Made by a program: the position numbers and the translations under genes
The notes under the pieces: model-generated
What the model was told of the DNA's origin: nothing
What the model saw: only the letters and a program-made list of their open reading frames with translations
Database searches by the model: none
NCBI RefSeq assembly: GCF_014692875.1
Contig: NZ_CP061171.1
Span: 4,588,001-4,652,000, forward strand
Length of the DNA stretch: 64,000 nt
Direction: 5' to 3'
Source of the DNA: Pedobacter riviphilus
Lineage (GTDB): Bacteria > Bacteroidota > Bacteroidia > Sphingobacteriales > Sphingobacteriaceae
In this document: positions 8,246 to 16,194 of the stretch, piece after piece
How positions within the stretch are numbered: position 1 is the first letter of the stretch
How the letters are laid out: every line of letters starts with the position of its first letter

Positions 8246-10288
8246 ATGAAAATTAAATTATTTCTTCCGGCGGCAGGCGTTTTGCTATTTGCGGCGTGCC
8301 AGAATAAGAGCCATCAAGAAACCGATACGGTAAATGCACGTACCGAATTTTTCGATAAGGCTGGCATGGATACCACCGTAAAACCCAGCGATAACTTTTT
8401 CCTGTATGCCAATGGGAAATGGATGAAAAACACCGAAATTCCTAAAACCGAAACAGGCTGGGGTTCTTTTTATACTTTATATAACGATAACCTAAAGAAT
8501 CTGAACAGCATCCTCGAAAACGCGTCAAAAGCTAATGCAGCTAAAGGAAGTACCAAACAGAAAGTTGGCGATTTCTATACCAGTGGAATGGATACCCTTA
8601 CCATCGAAAAGTTGGGCATCGAACCTATAAAACCACTCTTAAATAAAATAGAAGGGATTAAAAATGACAAGGATTTAATCAATTTTGTTGCCGACGGCTA
8701 TAAAAACGGTGAGGGAGATTTATTGGACTTTGGCGTAGAACCGGATGATAAATTAAGTACCAAAAATGCTTTATCATTTACGCAGGCCGGTCTTACCCTG
8801 CCAGATCGCAGTTATTATTTAGAACAAGATGATAAGGCAAAAAAAATCAGAGCCGAGTACATTAAATACATCACAAAAATTTTTAACCTGTCAGGCGATT
8901 CAGCGAATGCGGCTAAATATGCCGACAATATTTTAAAACTGGAAACAGCAATTGCACAATCGCATTCAACTCCAGTACAACTACGCGATCCACAGAAAAA
9001 TTATAACAAAATGACGGTGGCTGACTTTCAAAAGCAGACCCCGAACATTGAGTGGAAATCTGTTTTAAGTAAACTGGGGGCAAACACAGATACGGTTATC
9101 GTTAGGCAGCCAAAATATTATCAAACCTTGTCATCCCTGATAAAAAGCCAGCCTATCGAAATCTGGAAAGAAAAATTAAAGTTTGATGCTTTAAACAGAT
9201 CGGCCAATGCCTTTACCAAAAAATTCAGAGATGCTAAATTCGCTTTTTTCTCTAAAACACTCTATGGCCAACAGGCACCAACAGAAAGATGGAAAGCCAT
9301 TGTAAACGCTACGGATCGTAATTTAGGCGAGCTTTTAGGCCAATTATATGCCGAAAAGTATTTCAAGCCTGAGGCTAAAGAGCGTATGTTAACCCTGGTA
9401 AACAACTTACAAAAGGTATATGCAGAAAGAATCCAGAAGGTAGACTGGATGACACCAGAAACCAAAAAGAAAGCTTTAGAAAAGCTAAACGCATTTATCA
9501 AAAAAATCGGCTATCCTGATAAGTGGAAAAAGTACGATGATGTTGAGGTTTCTAAAAGCACTTATTATGCAAACCTTCAATCGGCAAGTAAACATGCTTA
9601 CAAAGAAATGATGGATAAACTGGGCAAAAATGTTGATAAAACAGAGTGGGGAATGACTCCACCTACTGTTAATGCCTATTACAATCCCTCTTTCAACGAA
9701 ATTGTTTTCCCTGCCGGAATTTTACAGTTCCCTTTCTTTGACTTTGCCGCAGACGATGCTATTAACTATGGTGCTATAGGTGCAGTAATTGGTCATGAAA
9801 TGACACATGGTTTTGACGATCAAGGTCGCCAGTATGATGCAGTAGGCAACTTAAAAGAATGGTGGACCAAAGCCGATGCTGATAAATTTAAGATCAAAGC
9901 TGGTAAAGTAGAAACATTTTACAATAACTTCTCGCTGTTGGATAATCAGCATGTAAATGGTTCGTTAACCTTAGGTGAAAACCTTGCCGATATTGGTGGA
10001 TTAAACATTGCATACGATGCTTTTAAGTTAACTGAACAAGGAAAAGGTGATAAAAAAATTGATGGTTTTACACCTGATCAACGTTTCTTTCTAAGTTTTG
10101 CGCAAGTATGGAGAATCAAATCCCGTGACGAAAGTATGCGTGTAAGATTAAAAACAGATCCTCATAGCCCGGAGATGTTCCGTGTAAATGGCCCTGTATA
10201 TAATATGGAAGCATTTTACAAGGCATTCAACATTCCTACTACGGCGAAAATGTATATCGCTCCAACAAACCGATTAGGGGTCTGGTAA
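8246..10288 (+). CDS. pepO: M13-family zinc metallopeptidase (neprilysin-like), lipoprotein
   Basis: Protein of 680 residues with a lipoprotein signal (LLFAAC, Cys18). The M13 signature is complete: the substrate-binding motif NAYYNP before the active site, the zinc motif HEMTH (His517 and His521), and the third-ligand motif GENLADIGG with Glu near 577; the C-terminus ends in the usual NRLGVW. The length matches full M13 endopeptidases. It should cleave short peptides in the periplasm or at the cell surface. A good rho-independent terminator follows at 10311. The gene and its two small neighbours are bracketed by an inverted repeat pair. Confidence 0.93.
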   Translation: MKIKLFLPAAGVLLFAACQNKSHQETDTVNARTEFFDKAGMDTTVKPSDNFFLYANGKWMKNTEIPKTETGWGSFYTLYNDNLKNLNSILENASKANAAKGSTKQKVGDFYTSGMDTLTIEKLGIEPIKPLLNKIEGIKNDKDLINFVADGYKNGEGDLLDFGVEPDDKLSTKNALSFTQAGLTLPDRSYYLEQDDKAKKIRAEYIKYITKIFNLSGDSANAAKYADNILKLETAIAQSHSTPVQLRDPQKNYNKMTVADFQKQTPNIEWKSVLSKLGANTDTVIVRQPKYYQTLSSLIKSQPIEIWKEKLKFDALNRSANAFTKKFRDAKFAFFSKTLYGQQAPTERWKAIVNATDRNLGELLGQLYAEKYFKPEAKERMLTLVNNLQKVYAERIQKVDWMTPETKKKALEKLNAFIKKIGYPDKWKKYDDVEVSKSTYYANLQSASKHAYKEMMDKLGKNVDKTEWGMTPPTVNAYYNPSFNEIVFPAGILQFPFFDFAADDAINYGAIGAVIGHEMTHGFDDQGRQYDAVGNLKEWWTKADADKFKIKAGKVETFYNNFSLLDNQHVNGSLTLGENLADIGGLNIAYDAFKLTEQGKGDKKIDGFTPDQRFFLSFAQVWRIKSRDESMRVRLKTDPHSPEMFRVNGPVYNMEAFYKAFNIPTTAKMYIAPTNRLGVW

Positions 10289-10310
10289 ATTATCTTTTCA
10301 TCTAATAAAT

Positions 10311-10349
10311 AAAAGCAGCCATCCAGTTAATGAGATGGGCTGCTTTTTT
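10311..10349 (+). terminator. Terminator of the M13 peptidase gene
   Basis: Stem formed by 10311-10323 and 10334-10346 (GCAGCC paired with GGCTGC plus flanking bases), followed by a T-run. Confidence 0.88.
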
Positions 10350-10403
10350 GGTTTAAAACAAAAGCGCGAATATTTTGTCTTACTCATATTAAAAGATAAC
10401 CCT

Positions 10404-10589
10404 ATGAATGTAAAACGCACTTTTGGAACTATATTAACCATTCTCGGAATAATCGGTTTAATTTACGCAGGTTACGGCTTTGTAAACCACAGCCAAAACA
10501 CAAGGGGATTGATGGTTTATGGCATCATCGGACTTATATTCTTTGTGTCAGGAATTGGTTTGGTGAAGAATACGAAGGACGAAAGCTAA
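10404..10589 (+). CDS. Small two-helix membrane protein
   Basis: 61 residues from the ATG at 10404. Two hydrophobic helices (about residues 8-27 and 36-55) are separated by a short polar loop with NHSQNTRG, and the tail is charged. The organisation resembles small DUF3185-like membrane proteins, but I cannot assign it. A longer reading frame from 10335 would run through the preceding terminator, so the internal start is preferred. Function unknown. Confidence 0.6.
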   Translation: MNVKRTFGTILTILGIIGLIYAGYGFVNHSQNTRGLMVYGIIGLIFFVSGIGLVKNTKDES

Positions 10590-10609
10590 ACTAGGCTTTA
10601 GCCACCATA

Positions 10610-10792
10610 CTATTGCTTTTTTTTATGTTTGATGATCTGGTACTGGCTAAAAGCAACCAGGCAGCCTGCCAGGATAATAATTCCAGCAGACAATAGGTTA
10701 TCAGGGTTCTGATTGATATAGTAAGCTGCCGCCAATACTAAAATTGCAGCTGCAATACCTATAATATAATGAAGTATTAATCCTTTTTTCAT
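10610..10792 (-). CDS. Small two-helix membrane protein
   Basis: 60 residues: MKKG, a hydrophobic helix (about 6-26), the polar segment NQNPDNL, a second helix (about 33-50) and a lysine-rich end KHKKKQ. It is convergent with the small membrane protein at 10404, with 20 bp between the stops. No family recognised. Positive residues at both ends suggest both termini face the cytoplasm. Confidence 0.55.
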   Translation of the reverse strand: MKKGLILHYIIGIAAAILVLAAAYYINQNPDNLLSAGIIILAGCLVAFSQYQIIKHKKKQ

Positions 10793-10865
10793 CCGTATAT
10801 CATTATTAATTTATTGCTCATTGTTTTCAATGGCATTAATGAGCTCGCAAAAGCCCGGTTTGTTC

Positions 10866-10983
10866 TTAAGTTGATTAAACGATCAGATCTTTCAGCCAAT
10901 GTAAATGTTTTTAACAGTATTCAAGAAGACTTGAGCCGTTTATTCAGACCACTGTGCGGTTTGAAAAATCATGATGGTTTCAT
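10866..10983 (-). repeat. Long copy of the inverted repeat pair (partner at 8160-8226)
   Basis: On the minus strand it starts with the same 26 bases as 8160-8185 and ends with a segment similar to 8203-8226. About 50 bp of extra sequence lies between them. An open frame over this region (10814-10999, plus strand) is considered spurious. Confidence 0.75.
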
Positions 10984-11027
10984 ACAACAAATATTCTGAA
11001 ATAAAACGAGATTGATGTCGCAGAAGA

Positions 11028-12125
11028 TTAATCTTTTAAACTGATTCTGTTGTCAGCAAATTTCAACTTATGGCCAGTGAAATCAGCATCTGTTAATTCT
11101 CTGATCCGTTTAAAAGCACTATGATTAACATCCAGGGTTAAACGGTTAATTTTATCCTGCTTAACTGAGGTAATATCCGCATATAGAAAATCGCCTTTCG
11201 CATTTATTTTTAGCTGAAGCAAAGGCGCAATACCGTTATTACCTTTTAAGCTGAACATCCCATAGGTACAAAAATTGCCCAAACTGTAAGCGATGAATTT
11301 ATTTTTATAAACTTCAACAGCTCTTGTTACATGCGGACCATGCCCCAGCACCACATCGGCCCCGGCATCAATAACTGCATGTGCAAAGGCATAAACATTG
11401 CCTCTGTTCTCCTTATAAAAAATCTCATTTTTGCGCGGAACATGTTCAAACCTTGCACCTTCACCTCCACCATGAAAAGAAACAATCACAATATCGGCCA
11501 TTAATTTTAAACGGGCTACTAAAGCCTTCGCACTATCAATCTTATTAATCGATACTGTATTCTCATTCGGGGCAAAAGCACAGAACGCATACTTTACACT
11601 GTCTTTTTCAAAAACTTCAAAAGGTTTGTTTACCTGTCCGGCGTAATGGATTTGTAGCGAATCTAAAATCCTTGCTGTATTTTTCCTCCCTTTTGCATCA
11701 AAATCGCCAACATGGTTATTGGCAATGCTCAAGACATTAAATCCTGCCTCCTTGTATATCCCGGCATAGTGCTCTGGCATTCTAAAAGCATAACAGTTGT
11801 TCGGATTAATGCCATTACATTTGTTCGAATTACCTGAGTTCAGGAAGCAGCCCTCTAAGTTTCCAAAAACAATATCTCCTTTTAACAAACTATCAACCGC
11901 CCGAAAGCTGTTTACAGCATCATCAGGGGGCAGGTTTGTTTTAGATGGAAAAGCGGAACCGAGCATAATATCGCCTACAGCGGTAATGGATATGGTATCC
12001 TTTATTTTTCTGATCACCGTGTCTTGTTTGGCTACAGGCGCAGTAACCTGTGCATTATTGCTTGTGCAACTAATTAAAATAATTAGGATAAAAGGTAAGA
12101 TTAGGATGTTATTGATGAACTTCAT
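11028..12125 (-). CDS. CapA family protein, lipoprotein
   Basis: 365 residues. Lipoprotein signal with Cys20 (IILISC). The metallophosphatase-like CapA/PgsA domain is shown by ITAVGDIMLG (residues 47-56), FGNLEGCF, the SIANNHVGDFD motif, SFHGGGEG and GHGPHVTRAVE, in the order expected for the family. CapA-like proteins take part in poly-gamma-glutamate capsule export, but many Bacteroidota homologues stand alone, as here, with no capB/capC beside it. The role is therefore uncertain, though the domain assignment is firm. Confidence 0.85.
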   Translation of the reverse strand: MKFINNILILPFILIILISCTSNNAQVTAPVAKQDTVIRKIKDTISITAVGDIMLGSAFPSKTNLPPDDAVNSFRAVDSLLKGDIVFGNLEGCFLNSGNSNKCNGINPNNCYAFRMPEHYAGIYKEAGFNVLSIANNHVGDFDAKGRKNTARILDSLQIHYAGQVNKPFEVFEKDSVKYAFCAFAPNENTVSINKIDSAKALVARLKLMADIVIVSFHGGGEGARFEHVPRKNEIFYKENRGNVYAFAHAVIDAGADVVLGHGPHVTRAVEVYKNKFIAYSLGNFCTYGMFSLKGNNGIAPLLQLKINAKGDFLYADITSVKQDKINRLTLDVNHSAFKRIRELTDADFTGHKLKFADNRISLKD

Positions 12126-12142
12126 TAGGCGTTTATTGTAGT

Positions 12143-12215
12143 CGTCATCCCAACTGAAACATAGTGGAACGGAGAGATCTATCCCGACTACGTTTCACTC
12201 CGCTCGAAATGATGG
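12143..12215. repeat. CGTCAT-bounded palindromic intergenic repeat
   Basis: Starts with GTCGTCATCCC and ends with CTCGAAATGATGG, with an internal AGATCT centre flanked by complementary segments (GTGGAACGGAGAG against CTCCGCT). It has the same outer and inner plan as the elements near 17985, 32870 and 47949. Confidence 0.6.
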
Positions 12216-12233
12216 ACTGGAGTTGTGTTAAAC

Positions 12234-12270
12234 AAAAAATCCTCCGAAAATTTCTTTAGGAGGATTCTAT
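12234..12270 (-). terminator. Terminator of the NlpC/P60 gene
   Basis: AATCCTCC (12238-12245) pairs with GGAGGATT (12259-12266). On the minus strand the stem is followed by a run of T. Confidence 0.8.
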
Positions 12271-12278
12271 ATTTTTAA

Positions 12279-12313
12279 TTAATGGTTAACTGAAAATAGT
12301 CAACTACTAACTG
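12279..12313. repeat. 7-nt periodic tract after the NlpC/P60 gene
   Basis: Reading the minus strand, the segment splits into CAGTTAG-like 7-mers with the same order of variants as part of the tract at 962. It lies directly after the stop codon of the NlpC/P60 gene. Confidence 0.55.
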
Positions 12314-12315
12314 AT

Positions 12316-12873
12316 TTATTCTACAGTGAATTCTTTCTTAAACGATTCTAAAACGCGGCCGCCCTTGTAAAAATAACGGCTGTAATAAGGTTCGTTAAGG
12401 TTGCTGATTACCACACCACGAGAACTTGATGCATGTGCAAATCTGTTATCGCCCAGGTAAATACCAACATGTGAAATACTTCTGCTTTTAATCTTGAAGA
12501 AAACTAAATCGCCTTCTTTTAAATCTTCTTTTGATAATGGATCTACCATGCTGAAAATATCGCGTGAATTTCTTCGAATGGTGGTGTTGAAAACTTTATC
12601 GTAAATCGCTTTGGTAAAAGCCGAACAATCGATTCCTCTTTTGGTGTTTCCACCATAACTATAAGGAGTTCCGATCCATTCGTAAATAAACTTGTACAGT
12701 TTTAAATTCGAAGTCGCATCTACCGCAACGCCCATAACCTGCGAAAAATATTGGGATGCAAGGTTATCAGGATCATTTAATTCTTTACCAGATTCTTTTG
12801 TTTTTGTTTGCGCAAATGCGGCTGAGAGCGTGCAAATAGCAATTAGAGTAGAAAACAAAATTTTTTTAATCAT
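12316..12873 (-). CDS. NlpC/P60 family cell-wall endopeptidase
   Basis: 185 residues with a signal peptide (cleavage after FAQ, near residue 22). The C40 catalytic residues are visible: Cys83 in RGIDCSAFTKAIY, His135 in SISHVGIYLG and His147 in RFAHASS. The domain fills most of the mature protein, and no SH3 or LysM module is present. It should cut the peptide stems of peptidoglycan (gamma-D-Glu to diamino acid bonds). Single gene with its own terminator. Confidence 0.9.
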   Translation of the reverse strand: MIKKILFSTLIAICTLSAAFAQTKTKESGKELNDPDNLASQYFSQVMGVAVDATSNLKLYKFIYEWIGTPYSYGGNTKRGIDCSAFTKAIYDKVFNTTIRRNSRDIFSMVDPLSKEDLKEGDLVFFKIKSRSISHVGIYLGDNRFAHASSSRGVVISNLNEPYYSRYFYKGGRVLESFKKEFTVE

Positions 12874-13367
12874 GTTATACAGTTATGTTTGGGTATTCAC
12901 TTACACATTAACGTACACCACATGGGCTTATTGTTGGTTGCCAAAAGTATTAATTATACAAATGTTATCCAAATGTTAGATGTTAAAAAACGAAAGTTAT
13001 TAACATTTTTATTTTTCATCCATCATTTTTACTTATAAACACCTCCTAAAAATTATCTTTTTTAAAAAAACGATTTAATTCAATATTCTAAACAGGAATA
13101 AATTTGCATTATTTTAAATTATGGGAATAAGCACTTATACAGAATTAAATTTTAGAATAAATTGATTCCATATTATGATAAAGGGTGTTGATTTAATTAT
13201 AAGAAATCGCTGTTAAACCGATATCAGTAACCCAGGTTTATATTTAATTGTAAAACAACTGTTAAATCTGATTACAACCCTAATACTATGATGTTTTTAC
13301 ACTAAAAAGTGCCAAAAATTACAATAAAAAAATTAGATTTGCTGTCGCAAAAAACAAATACCCTAAA
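12874..13367. other. Long AT-rich intergenic region upstream of pdhA
   Basis: 494 bp with no supported gene on either strand. It is very AT-rich. The only clear signal is the -7 box close to pdhA; the 5' side holds the promoter region of the divergent NlpC/P60 gene. The length suggests further regulatory sites, but none was recognised. Confidence 0.6.
13334..13341 (+). promoter_or_regulatory. -7 promoter box of the pdhA-pdhC operon (TAGATTTG)
   Basis: Perfect TAnnTTTG match, 26 bp before the pdhA ATG, giving a short 5' leader of about 20 nt. No matching -33 TTG was found at standard spacing. Confidence 0.5.
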
Positions 13368-14363
13368 ATGAGTGCAGTAGAAATAAATAAAGATACCTGG
13401 TTAAAGTGGTTCGAGTCGATGTTGCTGATGCGCAAATTCGAAGAAAAAACTGGCCAGTTATACGGACAACAAAAAATACGTGGCTTTTGTCATTTATACA
13501 TTGGACAAGAAGCTGTAGTTGCAGGCGCAATATCTGCAATGCAAAAAGGTGATTCAATGATTACAACATACCGTGACCATGCCCATGCTTTAGCTTTAGG
13601 AGTTAGTGCCGATAGTATTATGGCAGAAATGTATGGTAAAGCTACAGGTTGCTCTAAAGGTAAAGGCGGTTCAATGCACATGTTCAGTAAAGAGCATAAC
13701 TTCTATGGTGGCCATGCAATTGTTGGCGGTCAGATTCCATTAGGTGCTGGTGTTGCTTTTGCAGAAAAATACAAAGGAACTGATAATGTTAATATTTGTT
13801 ATATGGGCGATGGTGCTGTGCGCCAGGGTGCATTAAACGAAACTTTCAACATGGCCATGCTCTGGAAATTACCTGTTGTTTTTGTTTGCGAAAACAATGG
13901 TTATGCAATGGGTACTTCAGTACAACGTACGACCAACATGACTGATATTTATAAAATAGGTTTAGGTTTCGATATGCCATGTGCACCTGTTGACGGTATG
14001 GATCCGGTTGCTGTACACAATGCAATGGACGAAGCGATTCAACGTGCACGTAAAGGCGAGGGACCTACCTTCTTAGAAATGAGAACTTACCGTTACCGCG
14101 GTCACTCAATGTCAGATCCGGCAAAATACCGTACCAAAGAAGAGTTAGAAGATTATAAAGCAAAAGATCCGGTTGAGCACGCAAGAGAAACTATTCTTAA
14201 AGAAAAGTATGCAGATCAGGCCTGGATTGAAGAAGTAGAGGCTAAAGTAAAAGCAATTGTAGATCAAGCAGTAAAATTTGCTGAAGAATCTCCTTGGCCT
14301 GATGCATCTGAATTATATAAAGATGTATATATGCAACAGGACTACCCTTACGTAACGGACTAA
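13368..14363 (+). CDS. pdhA: Pyruvate dehydrogenase E1 component, alpha subunit
   Basis: 331 residues. The thiamine-diphosphate motif begins at YMGDGAVRQGA and ends about 30 residues later at CENN, as in E1-alpha chains. The phosphorylation-loop-like segment YRGHSMSDPAKYR is also present, as is GGSMHMF. With E1-beta it decarboxylates pyruvate and transfers the acetyl unit to lipoyl-E2. The E2 gene follows 30 bp downstream, but no E1-beta gene is present here; in Bacteroidota that gene commonly sits elsewhere. Confidence 0.95.
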   Translation: MSAVEINKDTWLKWFESMLLMRKFEEKTGQLYGQQKIRGFCHLYIGQEAVVAGAISAMQKGDSMITTYRDHAHALALGVSADSIMAEMYGKATGCSKGKGGSMHMFSKEHNFYGGHAIVGGQIPLGAGVAFAEKYKGTDNVNICYMGDGAVRQGALNETFNMAMLWKLPVVFVCENNGYAMGTSVQRTTNMTDIYKIGLGFDMPCAPVDGMDPVAVHNAMDEAIQRARKGEGPTFLEMRTYRYRGHSMSDPAKYRTKEELEDYKAKDPVEHARETILKEKYADQAWIEEVEAKVKAIVDQAVKFAEESPWPDASELYKDVYMQQDYPYVTD

Positions 14364-14393
14364 TATTAATAAGATTTCAATTAATTAGATATA

Positions 14394-16055
14394 ATGGCTG
14401 ATGTAATTAAAATGCCCAAAATGAGCGACACCATGACCGAAGGGGTTTTGGCAAAGTGGCATAAAAAAGTGGGCGATAAAGTGAAAAGCGGCGATGTTTT
14501 GGCAGAAGTAGAAACTGACAAAGCAACAATGGATATGGAATCTTATTGGGATGGTACACTTTTATACGTTGGTGTAGAAGAAGGAACAGCTGTTCCTGTT
14601 GATGCTATCATGGCCGTTATTGGTAAAGAAGGCGAAGATTATAAAGCAGCATTAGAGGCTGAAAAAGGCGCAGAAGCTCCAAAAGCAGAAAGCACCGAAG
14701 CCCAAAAAGCTGAAGAGAAAAAAGAAGAAGCCGCACCGGCTCAGGGTGGTGGCTTAAGCGAAGAAGAATTAGCTGCAAAAGGTGTTACGGTTATCCGCAT
14801 GCCTTTGTTAAGCGATACCATGACTGAAGGCGTTATTGCCGAATGGCATAAAAAAGTTGGCGATAAAGTAAAAGACGATGATGTTCTTGCTGACGTAGAA
14901 ACCGATAAGGCAACTATGGAAGTAATGGGCTATGCAACCGGAACTTTATTGCATATTGGTGTAGAGAAAGGTGCCGCTGCAAAAGTGAACGGAATTATTG
15001 CTATCGTTGGTCCAGAAGGAACTGATGTAAGCGGAATTTTAGCAGGAGGCTCAGCACCAGCTCCAAAAGCTGAAACTGCAGAAGCACCCAAAGAAGAAAA
15101 ACAAGCTACAAACGCCAATACAAATGCACCTGCTCCAGTTGCAGAAAGCGCTTCTGATAGCCGTGTTAAAGCATCTCCTTTGGCCAAGAAAATTGCTAAA
15201 GATAAGGGTATCGATTTAGCGCAGGTTGCAGGTAGTGCAGAAGGCGGTCGTATCATTAAAAAGGATATCGAAAACTTTAAACCAGCTGCTGCTCCGGCAA
15301 AAGCAGAATCTGCAGCTCCAGCTGCTGAAAAAGCTGCTGCACCAGCACCAGTTATTCCGCAATATGTTGGTGAAGTTAAATTTACAGAAGCCCCAGTTTC
15401 GCAAATGCGTAAAGTAATTGCAAAACGTTTAGCAGAAAGTTTATTCACTGCGCCACATTTCTATTTAACCATAAGTATTGATATGGACAGTGCGATAGCT
15501 GCTCGTACGGCTATTAACACAGTTGCTCCTGTTAAGGTTTCTTTCAACGATATCGTAATTAAAGCGGTTGCCGTTGCATTGAAAAAACACCCTGCTGTTA
15601 ATTCATCGTGGGGTGGCGACAAAATCAGGTTTAACGAACACACCAACATTGGTGTAGCTATGGCCGTTGAAGATGGCTTATTGGTACCAGTAGTCCGTTT
15701 CGCTGATGGTAAATCTCTATCACACATCTCTGCAGAAGTAAAAGATTTTGGCGCTAAAGCAAAAGCTAAAAAATTACAGCCAGCAGATTGGGAAGGCTCT
15801 ACTTTCACCGTTTCTAACTTGGGTATGTTTGGTATTGACGAATTTACTTCAATTATCAACTCTCCTGATGGCGCAATTTTATCAGTAGGTGCAATACAGC
15901 AAGTTCCGGTGGTTAAAAACGGTGCTGTTGTTCCTGGTAATGTTATGAAATTAACTTTAGGTTGCGATCACCGTGTGGTTGATGGCGCAACCGGAGCACA
16001 ATTCTTACAAACATTAAAAGGTTTATTAGAAGAGCCAATCAGGTTATTAGCATAA
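14394..16055 (+). CDS. pdhC: Pyruvate dehydrogenase E2 (dihydrolipoyl acetyltransferase)
   Basis: 553 residues with two N-terminal lipoyl domains (lipoyl lysines Lys43 and Lys172, each in VETDKAT), alanine/proline/glutamate-rich linkers, a peripheral subunit-binding domain (SPLAKKIAKDKGIDL through GGRIIKKDI), another Ala/Pro linker, and the C-terminal catalytic domain ending with the active-site motif DHRVVDGATGAQF. It transfers acetyl groups to CoA and forms the core of the complex. Co-transcribed with pdhA from the promoter at 13334, and terminated by the hairpin at 16100. Confidence 0.95.
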   Translation: MADVIKMPKMSDTMTEGVLAKWHKKVGDKVKSGDVLAEVETDKATMDMESYWDGTLLYVGVEEGTAVPVDAIMAVIGKEGEDYKAALEAEKGAEAPKAESTEAQKAEEKKEEAAPAQGGGLSEEELAAKGVTVIRMPLLSDTMTEGVIAEWHKKVGDKVKDDDVLADVETDKATMEVMGYATGTLLHIGVEKGAAAKVNGIIAIVGPEGTDVSGILAGGSAPAPKAETAEAPKEEKQATNANTNAPAPVAESASDSRVKASPLAKKIAKDKGIDLAQVAGSAEGGRIIKKDIENFKPAAAPAKAESAAPAAEKAAAPAPVIPQYVGEVKFTEAPVSQMRKVIAKRLAESLFTAPHFYLTISIDMDSAIAARTAINTVAPVKVSFNDIVIKAVAVALKKHPAVNSSWGGDKIRFNEHTNIGVAMAVEDGLLVPVVRFADGKSLSHISAEVKDFGAKAKAKKLQPADWEGSTFTVSNLGMFGIDEFTSIINSPDGAILSVGAIQQVPVVKNGAVVPGNVMKLTLGCDHRVVDGATGAQFLQTLKGLLEEPIRLLA

Positions 16056-16056
16056 T

Positions 16057-16090
16057 CAGTTAACAATTCGCAGTTTCAGTTCACACTGAC
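16057..16090. repeat. Short 7-nt periodic tract after pdhC
   Basis: Starts one base after the pdhC stop. It reads as CAGTTAA, CAATTCG, a 6-mer CAGTTT, CAGTTCA and CACTGAC, so it is heptad-like with one slip. Same type as the start of the 962-1051 tract. Confidence 0.45.
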
Positions 16091-16099
16091 TACATATTA

Positions 16100-16126
16100 A
16101 AGCCATCCTAAAGGATGGCTTTTTTG
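16100..16126 (+). terminator. Terminator of the pdhA-pdhC operon
   Basis: AAGCCATCC (16100-16108) pairs with GGATGGCTT (16113-16121), with a four-base loop and a T-run. Confidence 0.9.
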
Positions 16127-16194
16127 CGTTTAAGGCTTTTAGTAAATGGCAACTTAATTTGTTATTTTTGATTAAGGATCTTTAAATAGAACAA

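Noticed and set aside
10335..10403. N-terminal extension of the small membrane protein
   Set aside because: It runs through the terminator of the M13 gene. The ATG at 10404 gives a normal small membrane protein.
10814..10999. 61-residue open frame on the plus strand
   Set aside because: It lies over the 10866-10983 repeat, which also occurs at 8160 in another frame context. It has no recognisable protein pattern.
13368..16055. Absence of pdhB between pdhA and pdhC as a novelty
   Set aside because: In Bacteroidota the E1-beta gene is commonly encoded elsewhere, so this is expected.
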